NCBI GenBank assembly: GCA_049968515.1 | Contig: JBMFQR010000007.1 | Location: forward strand, 13,968-77,967 | Source of the DNA: JAOACQ01 sp049968515 | GTDB taxonomy: Bacteria > Spirochaetota > Brevinematia > Brevinematales > JAOACQ01 | Direction of reading: 5' to 3' | DNA length: 64,000 nucleotides | Part shown: piece by piece, positions 8,374 through 17,755 of the stretch | Position numbering within the stretch: the stretch's first letter is position 1 | How the letters are laid out: each line of letters opens with the position of its first letter | Notes under the pieces: generated by a model | Told to the model about the DNA's origin: nothing | Seen by the model: only the letters and a program-made list of their open reading frames with translations | Database searches by the model: none | Position numbers and translations under genes: made by a program

Positions 8374-10575
8374 TTGAAATTTGATTTTATTATTTCGATT
8401 TTAAAGGAGTTATCAGACTTTATATCAACTTATGAAGAAGGGGACTTAATAAAACTTGTTTCGATTAGAGATGATATTGGAAAGCTGAAAGGGGAATTTG
8501 AAAAGTTCGAAGAGTTAAAAAAGCTGAATGTTTTGCTTGAACATCTTCAAATTATTGCAGAGCTTGCATCAAAAAGCTCTATCGAAGAACTTACATCAAT
8601 TAATATAATTGGTAATGTTGTCAATGATTTTCTCTCATTCTTTTCTAAAAAGACATCTGGCCATGAGCTTGTGAACAACCTGAATTCTTACTCTCCTGAA
8701 ATAAGCAGATTAACCAGAAAAGCAAAAAAAATTGCCGAAGCTTCCCTTGAGAAAGATAAGTCTTCAGAAGAAGAGTATTCATACCCTTCAGACTACTTTA
8801 AGGCACTGGTAGATGATACAAAGCTTCTCACTCAATTTTATGAAGAGACAACAGAGCACCTCGATCAGGCACAGTATACCCTTCTTGAACTCGAATATGA
8901 TCCGAGAAATAAAGAATTAATAAATAACATTTTCAGAAACTTTCACACCATAAAAGGCTCATCGGCATTTTTAGGGCTTAAAAACATAGAAGATGTAAGT
9001 CACAGCATGGAGGATCTCCTTGCTCTTGTGAGGGATGAAAAAATTTTCCTATCCAAGGAACTGATAGACATAATTTTTTACGGAATGGAATTGTTGAGGA
9101 ACATTCTGGATATAATGCTGGCAAATGAATTCAAGACGAAAGATTTAAAAAGATCCTTCTTAAATATAAATATCTTTCCATTCATCAAACTGATGAAAAG
9201 GATACTCAATGAGTACCAGTATAAAAAGATAGGAGAAATACTGGAGGAGGAAGGTAAAATTACATCAAGTGATATTGAAAAGGTTCTATCGAGTCAGAAA
9301 GTAAGCCAGAAAAAATTCGGAGAGATAGTACTCGAAGAGAAAATAGTCTCATCGGAAGAGCTGCTTTCGGCTCTCCAGAAGCAAAAAAAGCAGGAAAGTA
9401 AAATAAAAAAACTAGGATTTGTAAAGGTCTCAAACGAAAAACTCAACACTCTTATAGACATAGTAGGTGAACTTGTAATAAATCAATCAATGCTAAAACA
9501 AGAAATCTTACAGAATGGTGCAAATATCAACATTTCAGAAAGAACACTCTCACAGCTTGAGATGATAACCACCACAATAAAAAATCTTGTGCTTTCCATG
9601 GGGATGGTACCCATTGCAGACATATTTAACAAACTCCGTGTCGTGGCAAGAAATACAGCACAGGAACTCGGCAAGGTAGTATTCCTCGAAATAAAGGGGG
9701 AGGAAACAGAACTCGACAGAAATGTAATAGAGACAATCTATGACCCGCTGATGCATATCATAAGAAATGCTATCGATCATGGAATTGAATCACCTGAAGA
9801 ACGTGAAAAACTCAAAAAGGATAAGACCGGCAAAATATTTTTGAGTGCAGAACACAAGGGAAGTGGAATAGAAATTACCATTGCTGATGATGGAAAAGGC
9901 ATAGACAAACAAAAAGTTATCGAAAGAGCACTCGAGTTAAGGCTTATTGAAAGAGATAAAGTTGATACAATGAGTGAGAAGGATATATACAATATTTTGT
10001 TCTTACCCGGGTTTTCAATAAATAGGGAAGCTACAAATATTTCAGGTAGAGGTGTGGGACTTGATGTTGTAAAGAAAAATTTAGAAAAAATTCATGGCAG
10101 AGTTGAGGTCTACTCTGAACTTGGCAAATACACAAAGTTTGTAATAAAACTACCATTAACTTTAGCTATCATTGAAGGTTTTGTAACAAGGGTGGGAAAT
10201 AACAAATACGTTTTTCCATTCAATATGATAGAGGAAATACTTGTATTAAACAAGAGTGAAATAAAGGTTTCAGAGCAGAACAACAAAGAGGAAAATATAA
10301 TTTACCATAGAGGAATACATATACCAGTTATATTTGCACATCGTATATTTAAGGAACAACCTGGTGAAAATGAAAAATTCATCTCTTTAATCTTCAACAT
10401 TGACAACTTCAAATATTGTATGATAGTTGATGAGGTTCTTGGAAAACAGGAAATTGTGGTCAAGAATTTAGGCAGCCTGCTCTCTGAATATAAGTATTTC
10501 TCCGGAGGAACTATATTTGGTGACGGCAGTATTGGTTTTGTAGTAGACCTTCAAGGTATATTAGAGGTTGCCTAA
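8374..10575 (+). CDS. cheA: Chemotaxis histidine kinase CheA with unusual linker
   Basis: A 733-aa cytoplasmic kinase that phosphorylates CheY and CheB in response to receptor arrays. Order: a helical N-terminal region (1-140) not found in standard CheA; an HPt/P1 domain with phospho-acceptor His191 in 'FHTIKGSSAF'; two 29-residue repeats of the KKxGEIxxEE...SSEE type (about 283-345) where a CheY-binding P2 domain is usual; P3 dimerisation; P4 ATPase ('IRNAIDHGIESPEERE', 'DDGKGID', 'GRGVGLDVV'); and a CheW-like P5. I chose TTG 8374 because AAGGGGG lies 7 nt upstream; the longer in-frame ORF has no ribosome site. First gene of the operon. Confidence 0.93.
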   Translation: MKFDFIISILKELSDFISTYEEGDLIKLVSIRDDIGKLKGEFEKFEELKKLNVLLEHLQIIAELASKSSIEELTSINIIGNVVNDFLSFFSKKTSGHELVNNLNSYSPEISRLTRKAKKIAEASLEKDKSSEEEYSYPSDYFKALVDDTKLLTQFYEETTEHLDQAQYTLLELEYDPRNKELINNIFRNFHTIKGSSAFLGLKNIEDVSHSMEDLLALVRDEKIFLSKELIDIIFYGMELLRNILDIMLANEFKTKDLKRSFLNINIFPFIKLMKRILNEYQYKKIGEILEEEGKITSSDIEKVLSSQKVSQKKFGEIVLEEKIVSSEELLSALQKQKKQESKIKKLGFVKVSNEKLNTLIDIVGELVINQSMLKQEILQNGANINISERTLSQLEMITTTIKNLVLSMGMVPIADIFNKLRVVARNTAQELGKVVFLEIKGEETELDRNVIETIYDPLMHIIRNAIDHGIESPEEREKLKKDKTGKIFLSAEHKGSGIEITIADDGKGIDKQKVIERALELRLIERDKVDTMSEKDIYNILFLPGFSINREATNISGRGVGLDVVKKNLEKIHGRVEVYSELGKYTKFVIKLPLTLAIIEGFVTRVGNNKYVFPFNMIEEILVLNKSEIKVSEQNNKEENIIYHRGIHIPVIFAHRIFKEQPGENEKFISLIFNIDNFKYCMIVDEVLGKQEIVVKNLGSLLSEYKYFSGGTIFGDGSIGFVVDLQGILEVA

Positions 10576-10598
10576 AATTAAATCTTGCAGGAGGCATT

Positions 10599-10967
10599 AT
10601 GAAATATATTGTTGTTGTGGATGATTCGGAAATAATCAGAAGCATTGTTGAACAAACTTTAAGATTGTATAACTATAGTGAGATAATTATGGCCTCCGAT
10701 GGAGTTGATGCATTGGAAAAGATAAAACCCATAATTGGTCGGATTGCTCTTTATGTTCTCGACGTTAATATGCCAAAAATGGATGGACTTACTCTCGTTA
10801 AGGAGGTTAGAAAGCTTGATGTTACAACCCCCATAATTATGCTCACGACTGAAACCGATAAGTCAAAGATGTTAACAGCCAAGCAATATGGGGCTACCGG
10901 ATGGATAATAAAACCATTTGATGGCGAAAGATTTATCAAGGTCGTTGAAATGTATCTTAAAAAATAA
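10599..10967 (+). CDS. cheY: Chemotaxis response regulator CheY
   Basis: A 122-aa single receiver domain with the acidic pocket Asp8-Asp9, phospho-acceptor Asp55 in 'LDVNMPKMDG', Thr83/84 and Lys105 in 'IIKPFDGERF'. Phosphorylated CheY would bind the flagellar switch. GGAGGC precedes the ATG, and it lies 23 nt after cheA, with cheW 18 nt downstream. With no output domain and this context the call is secure. Confidence 0.93.
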   Translation: MKYIVVVDDSEIIRSIVEQTLRLYNYSEIIMASDGVDALEKIKPIIGRIALYVLDVNMPKMDGLTLVKEVRKLDVTTPIIMLTTETDKSKMLTAKQYGATGWIIKPFDGERFIKVVEMYLKK

Positions 10968-10985
10968 AGATTATCAGGAGGATAT

Positions 10986-11468
10986 ATGCCTGAAATTATT
11001 AATAAATTTCTGATTTTTACAGTTGAAAATGAATACTATGCAATACCTATCTCAAAGGTTCAGGAAGTCATACGTTATGTTCCGATTACAGGCCTTCATG
11101 ATACATCAAGCTTTTTGAAGGGAGTGATAAATCTTAGAGGTAAAATAATCCCGGTTATTGATATGAGACTTAAGTTCGGCCTTCCAGAAAAGGAATATAA
11201 TGAAAGAACCATTTTTGTAATTGTTGAAATAGTGGGTGCAAGGGACATCTACCATATAGGGCTTGCAGTTGACAGCGTTCGTGATGTGGTAGAAATTCCG
11301 CCTGATAAGATAGAAAAAACTCCAGAAGTTGGCTTTAAGTTTAGAAGTAAGTACCTCTATGGCATAGTTCAACTTGGGGAACAGATGGTATTAATTTTAA
11401 ACCTTGACAACATCTTAACCACGGAAGAAGTTGTCGAACTCGGTGAAAAAGTGGAAAGTGTGGAATAG
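10986..11468 (+). CDS. cheW: Chemotaxis coupling protein CheW
   Basis: A 160-aa CheW domain with the usual 'LIFTVENEYYAIPISKVQEV' start region and 'FLKGVINLRGKIIPVIDMR' core. It links receptors to CheA in the cytoplasmic array. ATCAGGAGG precedes the ATG. It is placed between cheY and the receptor gene in the operon. Confidence 0.93.
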   Translation: MPEIINKFLIFTVENEYYAIPISKVQEVIRYVPITGLHDTSSFLKGVINLRGKIIPVIDMRLKFGLPEKEYNERTIFVIVEIVGARDIYHIGLAVDSVRDVVEIPPDKIEKTPEVGFKFRSKYLYGIVQLGEQMVLILNLDNILTTEEVVELGEKVESVE

Positions 11469-11503
11469 AGCCTTTAAATATATAAGTTTTGAGGAGGTTT
11501 TTT

Positions 11504-13138
11504 ATGTTAAAGAATCTGAAACTATCGAATAAAATTATTCTTGTGTGCCTTTCAATTATCTTGATTTTTTCCCTCTTTGTCCTCGTTTATATTTATCCGA
11601 GAGTTAAAAAGAATCTTTATAACGAAAATTATCTTAAAACAAGGCATCTTGTGGAAGTTGCATATGGAGTTATGGAATATTTCGACAATCAGGTGAAGAA
11701 TGGAAAAATGACAATCTTTGAGGCTCAGGAACTGGCAAAATCGCAGATCAAAATGCTGAGATATGAAAAGGAAGAGTACTTCTGGCTGAATGATATGCGT
11801 CCATATATGATAATGCATCCCTATAAATCTGAACTTGATGGAACAGACCTTTCCGACTACAAGGATCCCAATGGAAAAAGGATCTTTGTAGAATTTGTAG
11901 AGGTGTGTAAAAAAAATGGAGAGGGCTTTGTAGACTATATGTGGCCAAAACCCGGGTTTACAAAACCAGTCCCAAAAATCTCCTACGTAAAGCTCTATAA
12001 ACCATGGGGCTGGATTGTCGGATCCGGAATATATCTTGATAATGTAGATAAAGAAGTTGGCATTTTATTTCAAGCTATTTTGTTGGTTATGCTTGCAATA
12101 GTTATATTTTCAATCCTGATCTCCTATGTAATGATAAGGAGCATTTCTTTGCCAATAAACAAAGTGAGTAAAGATCTTTTTGTATCATCCAATCAGCTTG
12201 AATCAGCAGCAAATCAGGTCTCATCATCAAGTCAGGAGTTATCAAGTGGAGCAAGTGAACTTGCGAGTTCTGTAGAGGAAATTACAAGTAGTATGGAGGA
12301 ATTACAATCTATCATTGAGTCAAATACAAAAACAGTAAATGAAACAGAAATATTAATGAAGGAAACAAATGAAAGTGCAGTAAATTCAACAAGACAGACA
12401 GAAGAATTACAGAAGGCAATGAATGTAGTAAATGAAAATGCCAAAAAGATTGTGAAGATAAACAAGGTCATTGATGATATAGCTTTCCAGACAAGTATTC
12501 TGGCACTTAATGCAGCTGTAGAAGCAGCAAGAGCTGGTGAAGCAGGAAGAGGTTTCTCCGTTGTAGCAGAGCAGGTAAAATCTCTTGCTCAGAAGAGTGC
12601 CGAGGCAGCAAAGGAAACAACTGACCTTATTGACAGTGTGGTGGAGAGCATAAACGCTGAACAGGAAAGACTAAATGTCGTAAAAGAAAGTTCCCAGAAG
12701 GTAAGCGAACTCGCTAATAAAGTAAATATACTTCTGGATGAAATTACCACAGCATTAAAAGAGCAGTCCAAGGGGGCAACTCAGGTCACAAAAGCTATAT
12801 CACAGGTTAATACGGTGGTACAGCAAACAGCTGCCTCCAGCGAAGAAACAGCAAGTGCTGGAGAAGAACTACTTACTCAGGTGGAACAATTGAGAGACGC
12901 CATCTTTGTATTAAATGGAATAGTAAATGGTATGAAGGCAGCAGAAAAGGAACGCAAAGAAACAGAAAAAAAGGTTGCTGGTCAAAAGATAAAAAAAGGA
13001 GAGATTGCAAAAAAGGCACATGAAGTAAGAATGGAACTTGAAGCGTCTCATAGAAAAAAAGAAGCTGATGTGACAGAAGGAGTGGAAATAATAAAACCAG
13101 AAGAAAAAATACCTCTTGAGGACTTCAAGGACTTTTAA
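11504..13138 (+). CDS. Methyl-accepting chemotaxis protein with single Cache domain
   Basis: A 544-aa transmembrane receptor: TM1 (about 10-30), a periplasmic sCache-type sensor (about 40-180, 'EYFWLNDMRPYMIMHPY' and 'YKPWGWIVGSGIY'), TM2 (about 188-210) and a long helical signalling domain. The highly conserved hairpin tip 'AFQTSILALNAAVEAARAG' lies at about 327-345. Sensors of this type often bind small carboxylates, but the ligand cannot be told. ATG 11504 follows GAGGAGG; the in-frame TTG at 11489 overlaps that site and is rejected. There is no clear HAMP domain between TM2 and the signalling helices. Confidence 0.92.
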   Translation: MLKNLKLSNKIILVCLSIILIFSLFVLVYIYPRVKKNLYNENYLKTRHLVEVAYGVMEYFDNQVKNGKMTIFEAQELAKSQIKMLRYEKEEYFWLNDMRPYMIMHPYKSELDGTDLSDYKDPNGKRIFVEFVEVCKKNGEGFVDYMWPKPGFTKPVPKISYVKLYKPWGWIVGSGIYLDNVDKEVGILFQAILLVMLAIVIFSILISYVMIRSISLPINKVSKDLFVSSNQLESAANQVSSSSQELSSGASELASSVEEITSSMEELQSIIESNTKTVNETEILMKETNESAVNSTRQTEELQKAMNVVNENAKKIVKINKVIDDIAFQTSILALNAAVEAARAGEAGRGFSVVAEQVKSLAQKSAEAAKETTDLIDSVVESINAEQERLNVVKESSQKVSELANKVNILLDEITTALKEQSKGATQVTKAISQVNTVVQQTAASSEETASAGEELLTQVEQLRDAIFVLNGIVNGMKAAEKERKETEKKVAGQKIKKGEIAKKAHEVRMELEASHRKKEADVTEGVEIIKPEEKIPLEDFKDF

Positions 13139-13254
13139 ATTATTACTGAAAGGCAGGTAGCCAGTATGTAAGGTTGCAAATAAAACAGCACACTGGCATC
13201 TAACTGCAATCTTAAAAAATCATCAAAATTCAGTGTTCCTGTAGGGGGAAGAAA

Positions 13255-14808
13255 ATGATAAATGTTTTTAGTAGAAAAAGCAAAAGATTTTTTTCCCTTA
13301 TTTATTTTTTGATTTCTATATCTCTTGCGGCTAACTTTTTTTCACTCTATGGGCTTTACTTCAAAAGGACAGACATTCATTTTTTTCTGGTGGTGTTCTA
13401 TAATGCTTTATTCTGTCTTGCTTTTATAGCAATGTTTCTGTTCCACAGGATTTTTTTTAAACAGTTAAATAAAAGTCTTAAAGCAATGAAGATTTTTAAG
13501 GGAAATGAACAATTTCTCCTCTCCTTTCTCAAGATAGTAAAGGAACTCAATGAGTCCACAGTGAAAAGTGAATTCAAAGAGGTTAAAAATATAATATCAG
13601 ATATTTCAGAAATACTCGGCAAACTCAGTCTGAAAGAAGAGAAAACCTCTGAAGAAGAAGTCATTTACAATACTATCCTCAAAATTGAAGAGCTAGACGA
13701 AAACATCAATCTCTACTTTTTTCAATCAATATCTCTTATAGAATTGCTGATAAAAAAGATAACAGAAATTGCAAACAACATTCTCATTGAAAACAAACAT
13801 ATTATGAATAATATATTGTGCCCCACCTATTTATCTTTAGAGATATCAAATGAATGGAAAAAAAGAATAGAAAATGTTTTTGATAAGAGTTTGAGTGATA
13901 CTTTTAAAAAAATAACTTTTATAAAAGAGATTAACGAAAGTAACTCAAGACTTATTAAAGATACAGTTGATAGTTTCATAGAAGAACAGAAGAATAGCTC
14001 ACTGTTTTTACTTAAACAAAAAGAGGGACTCGGTGAATTCTTTTCCCATATGGAAAAGTTTGAACAGAGTATTTTTAGTTATATAGAAGAATTTTACAAA
14101 GAGTTTGAAAAAATAGGCAATGCAATAAAAAATATAGAATCCATTTCAGAAACGATGAAGGTGGTTTCCCTTAATATGAACATTGAAGCAAGTAAAACCC
14201 ATGGAAATAAAGCATTTAACATACTTGCAAAAGAATTGCATTCACTTTCAGAAAAAACAGAAAAATTTGCGATCGAAATAGAAAAGGGGATAAAGTCTTC
14301 ATTATCAAGAATAAAAGAGGAAAAAGAAAAACAGCTTGAAGAACTTAAAAAACTTCACAATTTGATAAACATCTCAAAGTCTTTGACATCCGAGTATGAC
14401 CAGAACATACAAAACCTCAATAGTTCGCTATCTAAATTAATAGAGAAAATTAACGAAAACAACGAAAGAAACAAGACATTAATATTTGAGCTGTTTAAGA
14501 GCTTTCAGGAAGTTTCTATTACAAAGGAAGAATTAAATCATAAGGACTTTTTTATAACTAAAAAAATAGAGGAAATCAGCGAAACTCTTTTAAGTATTTT
14601 GAAAGAAAAAAAGCTTTGTCTGGAGGAAGAACGTAATTATAATGACAAAAAAAGAGTACTTGAAGAACTCCTAACAATAATTTCCACAAGCAGGGAAAAG
14701 GAATTTTTAAAGGAGCTTTATATGAAATATCTTAATGAAGAATTAAAGGAAAAAGAAATTCAGGATGAAAAAATTTCAAAGACAGAAGAGGGTGTCATAC
14801 TGTTTTAG
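13255..14808 (+). CDS. Divergent receptor-like membrane coiled-coil protein in the che operon
   Basis: A 517-aa protein with two N-terminal transmembrane helices separated by only a few residues (about 12-30 and 40-62) and then about 450 residues of helix. Around residues 302-330 the segment 'VVSLNMNIEASKTHGNKAF' aligns with the receptor tip 'ILALNAAVEAARAGEAGRG' of the preceding gene, but most contact residues for CheA/CheW have changed. It has no periplasmic sensor. It may be a receptor-derived structural or inhibitory partner of the array; this is inference. AGGGGGA precedes the ATG, and cheR follows after 9 nt. Confidence 0.7.
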   Translation: MINVFSRKSKRFFSLIYFLISISLAANFFSLYGLYFKRTDIHFFLVVFYNALFCLAFIAMFLFHRIFFKQLNKSLKAMKIFKGNEQFLLSFLKIVKELNESTVKSEFKEVKNIISDISEILGKLSLKEEKTSEEEVIYNTILKIEELDENINLYFFQSISLIELLIKKITEIANNILIENKHIMNNILCPTYLSLEISNEWKKRIENVFDKSLSDTFKKITFIKEINESNSRLIKDTVDSFIEEQKNSSLFLLKQKEGLGEFFSHMEKFEQSIFSYIEEFYKEFEKIGNAIKNIESISETMKVVSLNMNIEASKTHGNKAFNILAKELHSLSEKTEKFAIEIEKGIKSSLSRIKEEKEKQLEELKKLHNLINISKSLTSEYDQNIQNLNSSLSKLIEKINENNERNKTLIFELFKSFQEVSITKEELNHKDFFITKKIEEISETLLSILKEKKLCLEEERNYNDKKRVLEELLTIISTSREKEFLKELYMKYLNEELKEKEIQDEKISKTEEGVILF

Positions 14809-14817
14809 GAAATTCGT

Positions 14818-15642
14818 ATGGAAATAGAAGCAAAGCTTTCAGACGAACTCTATAAAAAATTCAGAGAGCTATTTTACAAACGCACAGGGATATATCTGAA
14901 AGATTACAAGAAATATCTTGTTGAATACAGGCTTCTTAAGTTTGTCGGACCGGGCAGACGTTTTAACAGCTTTGAAGATCTTTATAACGCAATTGAAAAT
15001 GATAAAACCGGAGGTTTAACCAAAGAATTTGTCAATTCACTAACTACAAATTATACTTACTTTTTTCGTGAAGAAGTGCATTTTGATTTTTTAAAAAATT
15101 ACTTGAGACAGAATATTCATAAAGAACCATATATCAGATTCTGGAGTGCTGGTTGTTCTACAGGTGAGGAGGCTTATAGCATATCGATATCCTGTTTTGA
15201 AGCTGTTGAAAACCCCTTTGATTATGACTTAAAAATACTTGCAACAGATATTTCCCTGAAAGTAATTGAAGTTGCAAATCAGGGAATTTATCATTATAAT
15301 CGTATGCTTAAGGGAAGCATAGAAGACAAAATATTAAAAAGGTATTTTATATTTGACAGAGAAAATAAGGATTTTATTTTGAAAGATGAAGTAAAAAGAC
15401 TTGTTGCCTTCAGATACTTAAATCTTATGGATAATTATCCTTTTAAAAAAAAATTTGATATTGTCTTCTTGAGAAATGTTTTGATATATTTTGATATAGA
15501 AGAAAAGGAATATATTCTTGATAAGATTTTTGACGTAATAAAAGACAATGGCTATATGATATTAGGTTTGTCTGAAAGCCTTGTTGGAGTGAAGCATAAA
15601 TTTCAAATTCTAAAAAATTCTATCTACCATAAGAGATATTAA
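14818..15642 (+). CDS. cheR: Chemotaxis protein methyltransferase CheR
   Basis: A 274-aa enzyme that uses S-adenosylmethionine to methylate receptor glutamates. It has the N-terminal helical CheR domain ('FYKRTGIYLKDYKKYLVEY'), the SAM-binding motif 'FWSAGCSTGEEAYS' (about 104-117) and the 'IVFLRNVLIYF' region of the CheR fold. It starts 9 nt after the divergent receptor gene, with weak ribosome site TAGGA, so translational coupling is likely. Works against CheB. Confidence 0.93.
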   Translation: MEIEAKLSDELYKKFRELFYKRTGIYLKDYKKYLVEYRLLKFVGPGRRFNSFEDLYNAIENDKTGGLTKEFVNSLTTNYTYFFREEVHFDFLKNYLRQNIHKEPYIRFWSAGCSTGEEAYSISISCFEAVENPFDYDLKILATDISLKVIEVANQGIYHYNRMLKGSIEDKILKRYFIFDRENKDFILKDEVKRLVAFRYLNLMDNYPFKKKFDIVFLRNVLIYFDIEEKEYILDKIFDVIKDNGYMILGLSESLVGVKHKFQILKNSIYHKRY

Positions 15643-15659
15643 CCTGCGGAGGAAAATTA

Positions 15660-16157
15660 ATGGATATTAATAATGAATACTTTTTAAATCCCGGAGAACT
15701 AATCTTTTCCAAAAAACCAATAGTAATAAAGACAGTTCTGGGAAGCTGTGTTGCAGTAACTCTATATGACAAAGTTAACAGATGGGGTGGAATGTGTCAT
15801 TACCTACTTCCGGTCTCACCATCAGATGAACACAATAGTACAAAATATGGAAATGTAGCAATTTATACCTTAATAAATAAATTTATTAAGAAAAATAACT
15901 CGAGAAAAGAGGATCTCATTGCCACAATAATCGGTGGAGCATTCATAATATTTGACGAAAGGGAAATATTCTTCATAGGAGACAGAAATGTTGATATTGC
16001 TACAGAAATTTTGAGAAAGGAAAAAATCTTTGTAAAGCAGATGCACACTGGTGGTGAACATGGAAAAAAGGTTTATTTTAATTCTTCAACAAATATGCTA
16101 AAGGTTGAAATATTAGAACATATTACTCTTGAGGATCTTTACAATAATAAGATATAA
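15660..16157 (+). CDS. cheD: Chemoreceptor glutamine deamidase CheD
   Basis: A 165-aa CheD with catalytic Cys30 in 'VLGSCVAVTLYD' and His47 in 'GGMCHYLLP'. It deamidates receptor glutamines, and in many bacteria it also binds CheC; no cheC or cheX is in this window. TGCGGAGG precedes the ATG. It lies 17 nt after cheR. Confidence 0.93.
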   Translation: MDINNEYFLNPGELIFSKKPIVIKTVLGSCVAVTLYDKVNRWGGMCHYLLPVSPSDEHNSTKYGNVAIYTLINKFIKKNNSRKEDLIATIIGGAFIIFDEREIFFIGDRNVDIATEILRKEKIFVKQMHTGGEHGKKVYFNSSTNMLKVEILEHITLEDLYNNKI

Positions 16158-16233
16158 GAAATTTTGCTTTTTTTATTTAGTAAGTTTATATTATTAATGA
16201 AGTTTAAGTTAAAAATTTTTAAGAGGGGGCGAA

Positions 16234-16440
16234 GTGGCTCTCTTAATCGATCTCTATGAAGCATTAAAAAAAACAGCCGGAGAGGAAAAAGTAAGAAAAG
16301 CAATCGAAAATCTTGAGGCTCACAAGCATTGGATTTTCAATGATTGTTATTCTTATGAGCCTTTACAGATTTTTTGGATAAAAAATTTTAATCTCTTAGA
16401 TGAGCTGAACCGAGCAACTTTTTATAAGGCTTTTCAGTGA
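16234..16440 (+). CDS. 68-aa orphan protein encoded between cheD and cheB
   Basis: A small soluble protein starting at GTG 16234 with a very strong ribosome site (AGAGGGGGCG). The first half is a charged amphipathic helix and the second half is rich in Trp, Phe and Tyr with one Cys-Tyr-Ser-Tyr stretch. I recognise no family. Its place inside the operon, same strand and good ribosome site support a real gene, perhaps an adaptor or CheB partner. That role is a guess from context. Confidence 0.6.
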   Translation: MALLIDLYEALKKTAGEEKVRKAIENLEAHKHWIFNDCYSYEPLQIFWIKNFNLLDELNRATFYKAFQ

Positions 16441-16483
16441 AATGCTCCCAGAAGTAACATTACATATTTTGGATGTATAAAAA

Positions 16484-17542
16484 ATGAAAAAAATAAAGGT
16501 TTTAGTTGTTGATGATTCTGCCATAGTAAGGGATGTGATTTCAAATGAATTAAACAAACAACCAGATATGGAGGTTGTAGGCGTCGCAATTGACCCATTC
16601 ATAGCAAGAGATAAGATTGTCAAGCTTAAACCCGATGTTATAACCCTCGATATTGAAATGCCGAGAATGGATGGATTGACATTCCTTGAAAAACTCATGC
16701 AATATTATCCTATTCCAGTGATTATTGTTAGCTCCATTACAACACAGGATAAATATGCAGCAATAAAAGCTCTCGAACTCGGGGCGTTCGATGTTGTCAA
16801 TAAACCCCATGGGACCTATTCTGTAGGCGAAGTTAAAGAAGAGATAATAACCAAGATAAGAAATGCCTTTTCTAATAGAGAGACATTTCTGAAAAAATGG
16901 CATAGTGTCTCAAAAGATATTGAAAGGGCAAAAACAGAAAGGAAAAAATACATTCTCTCTCAGCTTACCACAACCGATAAACTTATAGCCATCGGGGCAT
17001 CAACAGGAGGAACGATAGCTATAGAACATATACTTTCAAGTCTGCCAAAAAACCTTCCCCCGATTGTCATTACCCAGCATATGCCAGAGGGCTTCACAAA
17101 CCAATTTGCAAGAAGGTTAAATGATATGTGTGAGCTTGAAGTAAAAGAGGCAGAGGACGAAGAGAACCTTGTAGCCGGTACTGCCTACATTGCAAAGGGA
17201 GGAAAGCATCTAAAATTTGAAAGAAGTGGAAATCTGCTTAAAACAAAACTTACCGACGGTGAAAGAGTAAATTTTCAGAGACCCTCTGTGGATGTAATGT
17301 TCAAATCAATAGCTGAAGTAGCTGGTAAAAATGCTCTCGGCATCTTACTTACCGGCATGGGCAGGGATGGTGCGGATGGTTTACTTGCAATGAAACAGAG
17401 TGGTGCTACCACAATAGCTCAGGATGAAAAAAGCTCCATTGTCTGGGGAATGCCAGGGGCTGCGGTACACATCGGTGCTGCAATGGAAGTCCTTCCACTG
17501 GATGAAATTGCAAAAAGAATTGTCGAATTTGCAGGGCGATGA
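16484..17542 (+). CDS. cheB: Protein-glutamate methylesterase CheB
   Basis: A 352-aa response regulator that demethylates and deamidates receptors. The receiver domain has Asp10-Asp11 and phospho-acceptor Asp56 ('LDIEMPRMDG'). The C-terminal methylesterase has the Ser motif 'AIGASTGGT', 'TQHMPEGF' with His, and 'GMGRDGADG' with Asp. Length and domain order are standard. Last gene of the chemotaxis operon; no clear terminator follows. Confidence 0.94.
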   Translation: MKKIKVLVVDDSAIVRDVISNELNKQPDMEVVGVAIDPFIARDKIVKLKPDVITLDIEMPRMDGLTFLEKLMQYYPIPVIIVSSITTQDKYAAIKALELGAFDVVNKPHGTYSVGEVKEEIITKIRNAFSNRETFLKKWHSVSKDIERAKTERKKYILSQLTTTDKLIAIGASTGGTIAIEHILSSLPKNLPPIVITQHMPEGFTNQFARRLNDMCELEVKEAEDEENLVAGTAYIAKGGKHLKFERSGNLLKTKLTDGERVNFQRPSVDVMFKSIAEVAGKNALGILLTGMGRDGADGLLAMKQSGATTIAQDEKSSIVWGMPGAAVHIGAAMEVLPLDEIAKRIVEFAGR

Positions 17543-17609
17543 ATTTTAACCAATATGCATTGTTCAGATTCGCAAAGAGCTGGCTTTACACAGTGCCGAT
17601 GAAAATGTA

Positions 17610-17676
17610 GTTACAATGATGACAAGTGGAAATATAAAGCATGTCGTTACAATAATGAGAGTGGAAATATAAAGCA
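17610..17676 (+). repeat. Short tandem repeat in intergenic DNA
   Basis: Two near-identical units, 17610-17641 and 17646-17676, share GTTACAATxATGA...GTGGAAATATAAAGCA with a few differences. They lie in a 213-nt gap between cheB and the next gene and just before its promoter. No function is evident. Confidence 0.6.
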
Positions 17677-17686
17677 ATGCTATTTT

Positions 17687-17715
17687 TTTACAATATTTTA
17701 AAAATAGTTTATAAT
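17687..17715 (+). promoter_or_regulatory. Promoter of the frameshifted outer-membrane gene
   Basis: TTTACA (17687-17692), a 17-nt spacer and TATAAT (17710-17715), 40 nt before the ATG at 17756. Confidence 0.65.
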
Positions 17716-17755
17716 CAGTCAGTGGTAGATTTTGATTTGATGTAGGAGGATTTTT

